Notes: generated by a model not told the origin, from the sequence alone. Shown: positions 1 through 8,322, numbered from the stretch's first letter. The stretch is 64,000 nucleotides of DNA from Pedobacter chitinilyticus (GCF_003313385.1 NZ_QMHN01000001.1:1042097-1106096), one strand, 5' to 3'. Numbers and translations: made by a program.

Positions 1-49
1 CCGCCCCAGCACAAACTTCAATAGCAAAAGGCGCAGTCGGCGACTTTTC

Positions 50-75
50 CTCCCTTTTGGTCGCTCAAAAGGGAG
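50..75. repeat. 10-bp-arm hairpin downstream of a histidine kinase gene
   Basis: Arms CTCCCTTTTG (50-59) and CAAAAGGGAG (66-75) are perfectly complementary around a 6-nt loop. It lies about 75 bases beyond the 3' end of the kinase gene that ends at 151 on the minus strand. It could be a terminator stem or a dispersed hairpin; there is no long T-run, so I lean to the latter. Confidence 0.45.
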
Positions 76-150
76 TGCCAATGCCCGGCATAAGGGCAGG
101 CAAGCCTTAAGCGTGGGGCAAACAGCAACCATGCACAACTAAGCACCCTA

Positions 151-1344
151 TTACGCTTTTTCAAAAGAAAACTTCAAAGTAAAAGTCGTCCCTTTATTTT
201 GTTCCGTTTGGCACGCCACCGTACCATTCATAAGCCCTACATATCGCTTCACAATATTAAGCCCAAGACCAGTACCAGGAATATCGCCCGTATTATGCGC
301 CCTAAAAAAAGGCTCAAACAAATTCACCTTATCCACTTCAGGAATACCAATCCCATTATCCTTCACCTCCACAATCAGTTCGTTTTGTTTCAATATCGTA
401 TTAAACTGAATCATGGTGTTTTCACCCGAATATTTAATCGCATTAGAAATAAGATTAATGATACAATTCTTTAACAGATTATGGTCTAAAAACACCTGCG
501 AACTCGTTCCCGTATGCTCATACACAATCAGCTGGTTTTGTTTACTGATCAATTGCATTTCCTCCACAATCTCTTCAGCAAAAAAGATGATATCAAACCA
601 ATTGGCTCGAGGCTCTACCTTACCAGCTTCTAACTTCTCTAAGGATAAGAAATCGTTAAGAATAGTGGTCAGGTTGTTAATCGCGTTTTTAATCTTCGAA
701 GTATGTTTTTCTACATTTGCTTCATCATGCTTAGAACTATACTTATCAATTAGCGAAGCAGATAACTGGATAGAACTTAGGGGAGTTCTAAACTCATGAG
801 AGGCCATAGATACAAACCTGGTCTTTAGCTGATTAAGCTCCTTTTCCTTTTCAAAAAGTGCACTTACATGCTCCTTAGCCGTTTCCAATTCATTAATAGA
901 GCGGATGAGGTCCTGCGTACGCTCCTTGATCTTCTGCTCCAGCTCCTCCGTATAACTTTTAATTTTGAGTTCATCCTCCTTCTGTCTACTTAAATCGTGG
1001 ATAAAGCCCGTAAAGATACGTCGGTCAGAGAATTTCACTTCACTTACACCCAACCTAAAAGGAAAAACAGAACCATCCTTACGCTGCCCCTGAACCTCCC
1101 TACCAATACCAATAATATGGCGTTGGCCAGTATCACGGTAGCTAGCAATATACTGATCGTGCCTAGCTTTATCAGGTTGCGGCATCAATACCGAAACGTT
1201 TTTACCAATCAATTCACTACGCTCATAACCAAATAAAGTAAGTGCCGAAGGATTAAGATGCTCAATGATCCCAAACTCATCAATCGTGATAATTCCATCA
1301 ATCGCATTCTCAATAATCGCATTTAACAATTTGGCTCTTTCCAT
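151..1344 (-). CDS. PAS-domain sensor histidine kinase, FixL-like
   Basis: 397-aa soluble histidine kinase with no membrane segment. Residues 1-120 are one PAS domain, 121-175 a coiled-coil linker, about 175-240 HisKA with phospho-acceptor His183 in SHEFRTP, then a HATPase_c domain with N box (NLISNAIKYS), G1 (DNGIGIP) and G2 (GTGLGLNI). The PAS domain closely follows rhizobial FixL: RHDQYI gives His62 at the haem-iron ligand position and HIIGIGR gives Ile77 and Arg82 at the distal-pocket positions, while the residue matching FixL Arg206 is Ser68. Oxygen or NO sensing through haem is therefore possible but inferred; non-haem PAS domains share part of this motif. No partner response regulator lies beside it in the window. 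Confidence 0.93.
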   Translation of the reverse strand: MERAKLLNAIIENAIDGIITIDEFGIIEHLNPSALTLFGYERSELIGKNVSVLMPQPDKARHDQYIASYRDTGQRHIIGIGREVQGQRKDGSVFPFRLGVSEVKFSDRRIFTGFIHDLSRQKEDELKIKSYTEELEQKIKERTQDLIRSINELETAKEHVSALFEKEKELNQLKTRFVSMASHEFRTPLSSIQLSASLIDKYSSKHDEANVEKHTSKIKNAINNLTTILNDFLSLEKLEAGKVEPRANWFDIIFFAEEIVEEMQLISKQNQLIVYEHTGTSSQVFLDHNLLKNCIINLISNAIKYSGENTMIQFNTILKQNELIVEVKDNGIGIPEVDKVNLFEPFFRAHNTGDIPGTGLGLNIVKRYVGLMNGTVACQTEQNKGTTFTLKFSFEKA

Positions 1345-1366
1345 GTATTTAATTCCAGTTGAAGTT

Positions 1367-1374
1367 CAAAGTTA
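1367..1374 (-). promoter_or_regulatory. -7 box for the PAS kinase gene
   Basis: The minus strand reads TAACTTTG, matching the Bacteroidota -7 consensus TAnnTTTG, 23 bases upstream of the ATG at 1344. No clear -33 TTG is present at the usual distance. Confidence 0.45.
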
Positions 1375-1381
1375 AAATTTT

Positions 1382-1460
1382 TAGGAACTAGTTTTAGTGG
1401 TTAGTTACTAGTGGTTAGTAGTTAGTAGGTAGTGGCTAGACATTAGTAGTTAGTATGTAA
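1382..1460. repeat. TTAGTGG/TTAGTAG word array
   Basis: About 80 bases are built almost wholly from variants of an 8-10 base word (TTAGTGG, CTAGTGG, TTAGTAG). The same word array recurs at 4024-4100, 4793-4850 (inverted), 46236-46290 (inverted) and 60939-61024 (inverted). Confidence 0.7.
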
Positions 1461-1470
1461 ATGAGTAGTG

Positions 1471-1513
1471 CCCAAATTCCCCTCTTTTAGAGGGGTGTCC
1501 AACGGGCGGGGTG
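1471..1513. repeat. GC-rich hairpin block, copy 1
   Basis: CCCCTCTTTTAGAGGGG (1479-1495) is a short hairpin followed by TGTCCAACGGGCGGGGTG. Near-identical blocks occur at 4112-4153 and, inverted, at 46183-46225; copy 2 also follows a TTAGTGG-type array and copy 3 precedes one in mirror orientation. Confidence 0.7.
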
Positions 1514-1695
1514 TTTTTTCTAATTGTTTAATCGATGATTTGTTTAACTGGTCATTCATTCACAGGCTCATTAGTTAATTGGTTCATTTTTAGTAGTTAG
1601 TACTGCCATTCCTGTCATCCAGAGCACTGCGCCATATCCCCCTTTGGAGGCGGCAAGGGGGAGGTTAGTCTGGCAACTAGCTCCTTCCATTCCTT

Positions 1696-2100
1696 TCATC
1701 CAAAGCGTTACCTGTATCAATTCCTCGGTAGCGAAGGATCTTTAAAACAGCTTGGTTAACTGGTAATTTGTTCATTGGTTCACTAGTTCATTAGTAAGCA
1801 ATATGGTCATCCAAAGCGTTACCTGTATCAATTCCTCGGTAGCGAAGGATCTTTAAAACAGCTTGGTTAACTGGTAATTTGTTCATTGGTTCACTAGTTC
1901 ATTAGTAAGCAATATGGTCATCCAAAGCGTTACCTGTATCAATTCCTCGGTAGCGAAGGATCTTTAAAACAGCTTGGTTAACTGGTAATTTGTTCATTGG
2001 TTCACTAGTTCATTAGTAAGCAATATGGTCATCCAAAGCGTTACCTGTACCGACTCCTCGGTAGCGAAAGATCTTTAAAAGAGCTTGATTAACTGCTAAC
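1696..2100. repeat. 111-bp tandem repeat, three exact copies plus a diverged partial copy
   Basis: Units start at 1696, 1807 and 1918 and read as identical over 111 bases; a fourth, diverged unit starts at 2029 and breaks off near 2100. Each contains TCGGTAGCGAAGGATCTTT and a run of TTCATTGG/TTCACTAG words. None of the three frames stays open, so it is not coding. Identity between copies implies recent expansion or gene conversion. Confidence 0.9.
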
Positions 2101-2158
2101 TGAAAACTGAAAACTGCCAACTGAAAACTGGTAACTGCTAACTGAAAACTGCCAACCA
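2090..2158. repeat. CAGTTTT/AACTGAAA word array abutting a gene end
   Basis: Repeats of AACTGAAA, GCTAACTG and GCCAACTG. On the minus strand it begins directly after the stop codon of the 588-aa gene and reads CAGTTTTCAGTTAGCAGTTA. The same array, same orientation relative to the gene, follows the stop at 60060. Confidence 0.75.
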
Positions 2159-2159
2159 A

Positions 2160-3926
2160 TCACCCCACCACCACCTTCTCCAACCTCTCCTCCGATAAAC
2201 TCAACTCCTTTAACACCTTCACATTCGCCAATTCAGCAAATAAACCTTTATAATAATTAATCCCCTTATGTAGCTGATCCTTAAAACCATCCAAATGTTT
2301 CTTCTTCTTATCATTGATATCCTCCCAGTAACGTTGAATCTCCGCCTGCAAGTAATCAATATACAAGTTCAGCTCATTCACAAACACATGCGGTCGTTGT
2401 ACCTTTTCCAACAGATTAACCCCACCATAAATATGTTTCACCATTTCATCCAAAGAGTACACCTTATTAAAAAACGCTAAGTTAGGGCCAGGACAAATCG
2501 CCACCGCTTTACTTTCCTTAGGCTTTAGCATATGATTTTTGAGATAAGTAGAAGCGCACAAACCTTCGCACAAACACACCTTCTCGGTAATGCGTTCGTA
2601 GGCTTTTTGATGCGCTTCATTATCCAAATGCTGTGCGGCCAACTCCTTTAACTTCAACTTTTGGTATTTGCTAGAAGCCGTACAAATAGGCTCTTTGGTA
2701 AACTCAGTATTGGTACACAAGTATTTCTTAGTGCAAGGACTTCCAGGTTTTCCCGCCGCAATACGGTCCAAACGTTGCTGCTCGGCACTGCTGTACTTAA
2801 AATTATTAAACAACACCCCTAACGGCGATGAGTTACTTAAATAATAATCCTGCTGTGCTGCCTCCGCTAACTGCTGTAACGTTTGCTCATCCACATTAGT
2901 TACCTCAGGCACCAATAAAAACGGACTACCCCAGCCCGTAGCATCCAAGCGATAGTACTTTAACAGAAATTCATTTTCCTGCGCCGTACCAATACCACCC
3001 TGTACCGTAATGCGCTGCTTAGGCAGCTTGTTAATGCTCATATGCTTTTGCTCCAATGCCTTGCGGTAAAGTGTTTCCAGCTCCAGTAGCATCAAACCAC
3101 GACTTTGTTTAAACTCCTCTAAAATAGGACCTAGCAAAAAACCGTCGGTGGCAAAAGCATGTCCACCACAGTTTAAACCTGATTCTATCCTAAACTCCGA
3201 TACCCATAAGCCCTTTTTAGCCAAAAACTTAGCTTGGATCAAGGCCGAGCGGTAGTCGCTTACCTTTAAAATAATACGTTTATCAAATTTACCTTCAGCA
3301 TCAGGATTAAAGCCCTCAAACCTTTCGATATAGCTGTATAAACGTGGGTTCATTCCCGCAGAAAGCACTACCGAAGCCTTTAAATCACTTTTGGCAAAAG
3401 CCTTAAGCGCAGCCAAAGCATCAGTGTTTTCATCGCCCAAATAAGTACCATCTTTATCAAAGTTCAACTTGTCCACCTTGGCCATAATATTCACATCAAT
3501 ACGGCCTTTTTTCATCCGCTGACGTAAGCGGTCTTGGAAGATCTTTTTCCGCTGTCCTTCCGGATAATCCATCATCAGCTCATAACCATGCTTAGTTACC
3601 GAACCTTCGGGCAGTAGCTCAAAATAGCGACAAATATCACTCCCTGGCACAAAATCTTGTTGCTTAAGCGCTTCAAACTGTTCATCTACCAACTGATTAA
3701 GCAAGTTCAAATAAGCCGTAATACGTAAAACACGACTATCTGCCGTCTTCTTCTCAATAGGATGATAAGGAATTTGGTTCAATTGCGAATGGTATTTACG
3801 CATGCGCTCGGTCAGTTCATCATCAACAATAGAAACTACCGAAGAAATACCATAACGGGCAACTTTCAAAGGCGTATCAATGGAAAAACCTAGGCCTAAA
3901 ACGGGAATATGAAATTGATGGGGCAT
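2160..3926 (-). CDS. TIM-barrel-like protein with Cys-rich C-terminal part, function unknown
   Basis: 588-aa cytoplasmic protein without signal peptide. The middle (about 180-370) has beta/alpha features that recall nitronate monooxygenase or other FMN-binding TIM barrels: SVVLSAGMNP, ESGLNCGGHAF and ITVQGGIGTAQE followed by DATGWGSPFLLVPE. The part after residue 395 has a cluster of cysteines (CTKKYLC, PICTASS, CLCEGLCAS, then AICPGPN) that could hold a metal or Fe-S cluster. The C-terminal 100 residues are helical. Flavin and metal binding are inferences from motif shape only. It is monocistronic, with repeat arrays on both sides. A dedicated profile search would decide the family. Confidence 0.85.
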   Translation of the reverse strand: MPHQFHIPVLGLGFSIDTPLKVARYGISSVVSIVDDELTERMRKYHSQLNQIPYHPIEKKTADSRVLRITAYLNLLNQLVDEQFEALKQQDFVPGSDICRYFELLPEGSVTKHGYELMMDYPEGQRKKIFQDRLRQRMKKGRIDVNIMAKVDKLNFDKDGTYLGDENTDALAALKAFAKSDLKASVVLSAGMNPRLYSYIERFEGFNPDAEGKFDKRIILKVSDYRSALIQAKFLAKKGLWVSEFRIESGLNCGGHAFATDGFLLGPILEEFKQSRGLMLLELETLYRKALEQKHMSINKLPKQRITVQGGIGTAQENEFLLKYYRLDATGWGSPFLLVPEVTNVDEQTLQQLAEAAQQDYYLSNSSPLGVLFNNFKYSSAEQQRLDRIAAGKPGSPCTKKYLCTNTEFTKEPICTASSKYQKLKLKELAAQHLDNEAHQKAYERITEKVCLCEGLCASTYLKNHMLKPKESKAVAICPGPNLAFFNKVYSLDEMVKHIYGGVNLLEKVQRPHVFVNELNLYIDYLQAEIQRYWEDINDKKKKHLDGFKDQLHKGINYYKGLFAELANVKVLKELSLSEERLEKVVVG

Positions 3927-3951
3927 ATAAAATGAGGTTCTACTTTTCCGT

Positions 3952-3959
3952 CAAAATTA
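3952..3959 (-). promoter_or_regulatory. -7 box for the 588-aa gene
   Basis: Minus strand TAATTTTG matches TAnnTTTG, 26 bases upstream of the ATG at 3926. No -33 element is convincing. Confidence 0.45.
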
Positions 3960-4023
3960 TTGACACCGCTCACCTTTTAGCCGTTTGTTGGTCACATTAA
4001 AAAGTGATTTAAGTCATATTTAG

Positions 4024-4100
4024 GAGTTAGGAACTAGGAACTAGTGGTTAGTAATTAAGTAGCTAGTGATTAGTAGCTAGTGATTAGTAGTTAGTGTTTA
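4024..4100. repeat. TTAGGAAC/TTAGTAG word array
   Basis: Runs of GAACTAG, TTAGTGA and TTAGTAG words, same family as 1382-1460, immediately before the second GC-rich hairpin block. Confidence 0.65.
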
Positions 4101-4111
4101 AATGAGCAGTC

Positions 4112-4153
4112 CCCAAATTCCCCTCTTTTAGAGGGGTGCCCAACGGGCGGGGT
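4112..4153. repeat. GC-rich hairpin block, copy 2
   Basis: CCCCTCTTTTAGAGGGG hairpin plus TGCCCAACGGGCGGGGTG, matching 1471-1513 in the same orientation. Confidence 0.7.
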
Positions 4154-4213
4154 GTATTTTAATGCTTATTCGTTTAATTGTTTAACTGATTAATTGCCGT
4201 TACAGTGTCCTTT

Positions 4214-4830
4214 CCCAAGCACGCTCTCGCCCTTTTTGGGAGAGACACCGCAAAGCGGAGAGAGGGTAAAGGAATCTCTCCCTAAGCCTTCCGAAGTATC
4301 GGAACAGGTACTCCTTGAAAATAAGAGGAAATTTGGCGATGCTAGCATTCCTTTCCTACAACATCATCCAGTACCGCCATTACTGTTATCCAAAGCGAAC
4401 CCGTACCGACTCTTCGGTAGCGAAGAATCATAAAGCGGTGGGTTATGCAGCTAATCAACTATGCTCCTAAATCTTTATTCCTTGCTCCTTACTCCTTATT
4501 CCTAACTCCTAACTCCTAACCATTAACCCCTCCCAAGCACGCCTCTCGCCCTTTTAGGGAGAGACACCGCACAGCGGAGAGAGGGTAAAGGAACCTCTCC
4601 CTAACCCTTCCGATGAATCGGAACAGGTACTCCTTGAAAATAAGAGGAAATTTGACGATGTTAACCCATTCCCTCCTACAACGTCATCCAAAGCGTTACC
4701 TGTCCCGACTCTTCGGTAGCGAAGAATCATAAAGCGGTGGGTTATGCAGCTAATCAACTATGCTCCTAAATCTTTATTCCTTGCTCCTTACTCCTTATTC
4801 CTAACTCCTAACCACTAACCACTAACCACT
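4214..4830. repeat. Imperfect tandem duplication of about 300 bp
   Basis: Two copies begin at 4214 and 4532 with CCCAAGCACG. Both contain a CTCTCGCCC...GGGAGAGA hairpin, an AGAGGGTAAAGGAA block, TCTTCGGTAGCGAAGAATC and the same 70-base tail ending in CTCCTTATTCCTAACTCCT. Copy 1 has about 20 extra bases near 4370. Open frames across it are short, with no coding character. With the arrays at each end it fills the 1,021-base divergent spacer 3927-4947. Confidence 0.8.
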
Positions 4831-4850
4831 AGCAACTAACCACTAACCCC
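4793..4850. repeat. CTAACCA word array
   Basis: Repeated CTAACCACTAACCACTAACC-type words, the complement of the TTAGTGG family, at the right end of the divergent spacer. Confidence 0.65.
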
Positions 4851-4923
4851 ATTATCAATTCTATGTTAAGCCCAACTGTTAACATTAACACAATGATAAT
4901 ATACACTTAACGCAACAATGCCC

Positions 4924-4931
4924 TAGTTTTG
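4924..4931 (+). promoter_or_regulatory. -7 box for the Lys/Ala-rich small protein
   Basis: TAGTTTTG matches TAnnTTTG and ends 16 bases before the ATG at 4948. The upstream -33 region is AT-rich without a clear TTG. Confidence 0.5.
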
Positions 4932-4947
4932 CAGAAAAGCCCATTCC

Positions 4948-5250
4948 ATGAAGAAAGACAAACAGAAAGCCCAAATCAAAGCCGATCGTAAAAAAGCAGA
5001 GAAAGTAATTAAGGCAACCCTTATTACCGAACTCACTACTGTAGCCAGCAAATTCGCTGAACCTTCAAAGAAGCTAAAGAAACTGATTGAAAAAACCGCA
5101 TCGGCCTTTGCCAAAGAAATCAATAAAAATATCAAGCCTACTGAAAAAGCAACTACCGATCAAACGGTAGAAACGGCACCTGTTGCAGCCCCTGCTAAAG
5201 TAAGTAAACCACGTGCTACCAAAAAAACAGCAAAGGAAACAGCAGAATAG
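4948..5250 (+). CDS. Small Lys/Ala-rich basic protein, histone H1-like in composition
   Basis: 100 aa. Residues 1-65 form a charged, probably helical segment (KKDKQKAQIKADRKKAEK), and the tail from about 75 is Pro/Ala/Lys/Thr-rich (PAAAP-like spacing, KPRATKKTAKETAE), the composition of bacterial H1-like nucleoid proteins. There is no signal peptide or membrane segment. DNA binding is an inference from composition alone; a ribosome-associated or RNA-binding role would fit equally. It has its own -7 box and stands alone between divergent and downstream units. Confidence 0.8.
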   Translation: MKKDKQKAQIKADRKKAEKVIKATLITELTTVASKFAEPSKKLKKLIEKTASAFAKEINKNIKPTEKATTDQTVETAPVAAPAKVSKPRATKKTAKETAE

Positions 5251-5370
5251 TTGTATTAATTTATTGCACATAAATAGCTGTAGCGGTGTTATTTGCACCA
5301 TTACGGCTATTTTATTCCAAGCACTATTCATTTAAAATTTGAATTTCTATTTCATTTAGCAAATAATTAA

Positions 5371-5387
5371 TTGCAACTTTGTATCAA
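5371..5387. promoter_or_regulatory. Imperfect 17-bp palindrome at the start of the metal-type locus
   Basis: TTGCAACTTTGTATCAA has arms TTGxxAC and GTxxCAA around TTT, ending 2 bases before the ATG at 5390. It also contains CAACTTTG, one base off a -7 box. A Fur/Zur-family operator is a possibility suggested by the locus content, not by the site alone. Confidence 0.3.
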
Positions 5388-5389
5388 TA

Positions 5390-5740
5390 ATGAAAAGAAG
5401 AACGACATATCGTAAAAGAGCAGCAAAGCAATTTGCGGCATTTTTGTTAACGATATTGTTTTTGGCCATTCCACTAGTGCAAACCCTTCACTCGCACCAC
5501 GCCAGTAACCTCTTCAGCAAAAACAATACAGAGAAATCATTTACCGATACCAGTGAGAAATGTCTCATTTGTGAATACACTGCCGAAATAAAGGGCAAGC
5601 AAATTCTCATGAGCTACCCACCAGTATTAGATATTCCTACCCAAGTATGTACCGAACTCAATAGTTTCGTATATACTCGAATTTATAAGTTCACCCTTCA
5701 GAACTTCTCCAACAAAGGGCCTCCTAGCCTTTTAGCTTAA
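5390..5740 (+). CDS. Small membrane-anchored protein with HSHH and CLIC motifs
   Basis: 116 aa. A basic start (MKRRTTYRKRAAK) is followed by a hydrophobic segment at about 15-33, so the rest is probably periplasmic. Directly after the segment comes HSHH (34-37), then EKCLICEY with a CxxC pair near residue 58-61, and a further Cys near 87. Closely placed His and Cys suggest metal binding, fitting its place ahead of a TonB receptor and His-rich lipoproteins. I do not recognise a named family. It is 188 bases upstream of the receptor, and no terminator is visible between them. Confidence 0.75.
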   Translation: MKRRTTYRKRAAKQFAAFLLTILFLAIPLVQTLHSHHASNLFSKNNTEKSFTDTSEKCLICEYTAEIKGKQILMSYPPVLDIPTQVCTELNSFVYTRIYKFTLQNFSNKGPPSLLA

Positions 5741-5928
5741 TTTTCTTAATGGCAGCACCCTTTAGGATGTTTTGCCTGTAATCCACTTATTTTTTAACGA
5801 AAATGCCCTTGGGCGCTTTCTCCAATCTATTTCTTGTTTTTGGTGATGTATTGCATCGCTACGGATCAAACCTTATCGTTTGACACCAGCCCTGCGACAA
5901 AGCCAAATGCTAAAACCAATTATTTCTG

Positions 5929-8322
5929 ATGAAAAAATGGTATGCATTATTTTTTAGCTGCTTTTTAGCGAGCTACGTTTTGGCACAAAACACTGAAGTG
6001 TCGATATATGTAAGCACGGCTCAGCAAACTGCAGTTAAAGGTGCTAAAGTATCTTTAAATCAATCCACGGTACTTACAGATGCCGCTGGAACCGCTGTAC
6101 TCAAAAACATCCCTTTGGGAAATTACGTACTAACGGTACAAGCTACAGGCTATGCTCATTACGAAAAGCGGGTGCAAATTACTGCTGCCAACAAACATAT
6201 CCATGTAAAGCTTAAGCCAGAAGTGACGGAGCTTAAAACCGTAGAGATCAACAGCAATGCCCAAAACATCAGAAAGAACAGCGAAGCCAGAAGTATTGAG
6301 GTGTTAGACCAACGCTTTGTACAACAACATTTAGGTGGCAGTTTAATGCAAACCCTAGATCGCTTGCCTGGCATCAGCAATATTGGTATTGGTTCAGGTC
6401 AATCAAAACCCCTTATCCGTGGCTTGGGCTTTAACAGAATAGTGGTGGTAGACAAAGGCATTAAGCACGAGGGGCAACAATGGGGTGCCGACCACGGCTT
6501 AGAAATTGACCAATTTGCCGCTGGTGAAATTGAGGTCATCAAAGGCCCTTCATCCTTTTTGTATGGAGCTGATGCCATTGGCGGTGCCATTAACCTTAAA
6601 CATGTTACCATTCCAATGAACCAAGGTTTGGGCGGAAGTGTAAACTTAATTGGCAAGTCCAATAACGACCATTACGGGACTTCTATCAACCTCTTTGGCA
6701 GTAATAAGAAATGGTTTTTCGACAGTAGAGTCACCTACCAGAGTTACGCAGATTACCGTGTACCTACCGACACCGTTTACGTGTATGATTTTGCCGTTGG
6801 ACTTCATCAAAACCGATTACGCAATACCGCAGGCAGAGAAACTGGATTACATTTTAACACTGGCTATGTAGGAGAACATTTCAAAACCTCGCTTCATGCC
6901 AGCAATAGCTATGCTAAAAGCGGCTTCTTTGCCAATGCCCACGGTTTAGAACCCCGCAGGGTTGATCAAGCCCTACATGATCGATCCAACCGCGATCTCC
7001 TTTCGCCCTACCAACGCGTTAACCACTTTAAACTCATTAGCCGTACAGAAATTAATCACCCTACCAGTAAAACGGAAATAGAACTGGGCTTTCAGCGAAA
7101 CTTTAGGCAGGAATTTAACCACTATGTAAATCATGGCTACATGCCTCCTGTTTATCCTGCCGAAATGACCATTCCCCAGCACTTGGAACGCGAATACGAC
7201 AAGTTCATTTACTCAGGTAATTTAAGGCACAGTTTCATGCTTCAGCAACACCAACTGCAAATAGGCCTCAATGCCGATTATCAGGACAATAACATTAGTG
7301 GCTGGAGTTTTCTAATCCCAGGTTTCCAGCAATTCAATACAGGCGTATTCGTGTATGATAAATATGTAGTGAACCATCAGCTTATTTTGCATGGAGCCCT
7401 GCGTTACGATTACGGGCATATCCAATTTCAAAGATATGACGATTGGTTTACTTCCGAACAAAAAGAAGGTAACATTACTACCATCGAGCGATTAACTCGT
7501 GCCGCTAGTTTTAGTAGAGATTTCAACAGCTTTGTATGGTCGGCAGGTATGAATTATAACCCCAGTAAATTGGGCTTTAAATTAAATATCGGCAAAAGTT
7601 TCAGAATGCCTATTGCCAAAGAACTGGCAGCAAATGGGGTTAATTATCATTATTTCAGTTACGAAAAAGGAAACGCAAACCTAAATGCAGAGGTCGCTTA
7701 CCAGGCCGATTTAGGCATTAGTTATACCGAAAAGAAATGGGGCCTGAGCTTTAGTCCATTTTATAACTATTTCCCAAACTACATTTACCTTAATCCAACC
7801 CCTTACCACGATTATTATTACGGTGCAGGTAACCAAGTATTTGAGTATACCCAAAGTCGGGTGATGCGCTATGGAGCCGAGCTAAAAGCCAATTACCAAT
7901 TGCTCCCTAGTTTAAGCACTGAGTTTTTGGGCGAATACCTTTACAGCGAGCAATTATCGGGCGACAAAAAGGGATTTACCTTACCCTTCTCTCCTGCTCC
8001 ATCGGCACTCATTAACCTGACTTGGTCACCTAAACTATCAGATAAACTGCACAATAGCTACCTGTCGGTAGATTATCGACTTACTGCTCGCCAAAATAAC
8101 ATCGTGCCCCCAGAGAAGAAAACCCCTGGCTATCAAATTGTAAATGTGCAAATGGGCACTACCCTTAGTTTAAACAAACAAGTGTTTGAGCTAAGTATGC
8201 AGGCACAAAACCTGCTTAATGCCAAATACCTCAACCATACCAGCTTCTATCGTTTAATCGAACTGCCAGAAGCCAGTCGCAATATCATCTTATCCATCAA
8301 AATGCCTTTTAAAATCAACTAA
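5929..8322 (+). CDS. TonB-dependent outer-membrane receptor
   Basis: 797 aa. Signal peptide 1-19 ending VLAQ, a CarboxypepD_reg-like beta-sandwich (about 22-95: VKGAKVSLNQ, TVLTDAAGTAVL), a plug domain (about 110-225, with GSGQSKPLIRGLG and IEVIKGPSSFLYGADAIGGA) and a 22-strand barrel to the C-terminal Phe-rich strand (IILSIKMPFKIN). The size and lack of SusC hallmarks place it with siderophore, haem or metal receptors rather than glycan SusC proteins. It is followed after 24 bases by DUF4625-type lipoproteins, so they are likely cotranscribed. The substrate is not readable from the sequence; zinc or another metal is inferred from the His-rich neighbours. Confidence 0.93.
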   Translation: MKKWYALFFSCFLASYVLAQNTEVSIYVSTAQQTAVKGAKVSLNQSTVLTDAAGTAVLKNIPLGNYVLTVQATGYAHYEKRVQITAANKHIHVKLKPEVTELKTVEINSNAQNIRKNSEARSIEVLDQRFVQQHLGGSLMQTLDRLPGISNIGIGSGQSKPLIRGLGFNRIVVVDKGIKHEGQQWGADHGLEIDQFAAGEIEVIKGPSSFLYGADAIGGAINLKHVTIPMNQGLGGSVNLIGKSNNDHYGTSINLFGSNKKWFFDSRVTYQSYADYRVPTDTVYVYDFAVGLHQNRLRNTAGRETGLHFNTGYVGEHFKTSLHASNSYAKSGFFANAHGLEPRRVDQALHDRSNRDLLSPYQRVNHFKLISRTEINHPTSKTEIELGFQRNFRQEFNHYVNHGYMPPVYPAEMTIPQHLEREYDKFIYSGNLRHSFMLQQHQLQIGLNADYQDNNISGWSFLIPGFQQFNTGVFVYDKYVVNHQLILHGALRYDYGHIQFQRYDDWFTSEQKEGNITTIERLTRAASFSRDFNSFVWSAGMNYNPSKLGFKLNIGKSFRMPIAKELAANGVNYHYFSYEKGNANLNAEVAYQADLGISYTEKKWGLSFSPFYNYFPNYIYLNPTPYHDYYYGAGNQVFEYTQSRVMRYGAELKANYQLLPSLSTEFLGEYLYSEQLSGDKKGFTLPFSPAPSALINLTWSPKLSDKLHNSYLSVDYRLTARQNNIVPPEKKTPGYQIVNVQMGTTLSLNKQVFELSMQAQNLLNAKYLNHTSFYRLIELPEASRNIILSIKMPFKIN

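Noticed and set aside
13..120. Possible RNA gene or attenuator at the left edge
   Set aside because: Only one clear hairpin is visible; the rest does not fold into a known RNA class by eye.
1696..2100. CRISPR array
   Set aside because: The 111-bp units are contiguous and identical, with no unique spacers and no cas genes in the window.
4194..4757. Open frames of 60-80 codons in the 300-bp duplication
   Set aside because: They run through repeat blocks and hairpins, differ between the two copies and lack coding character.
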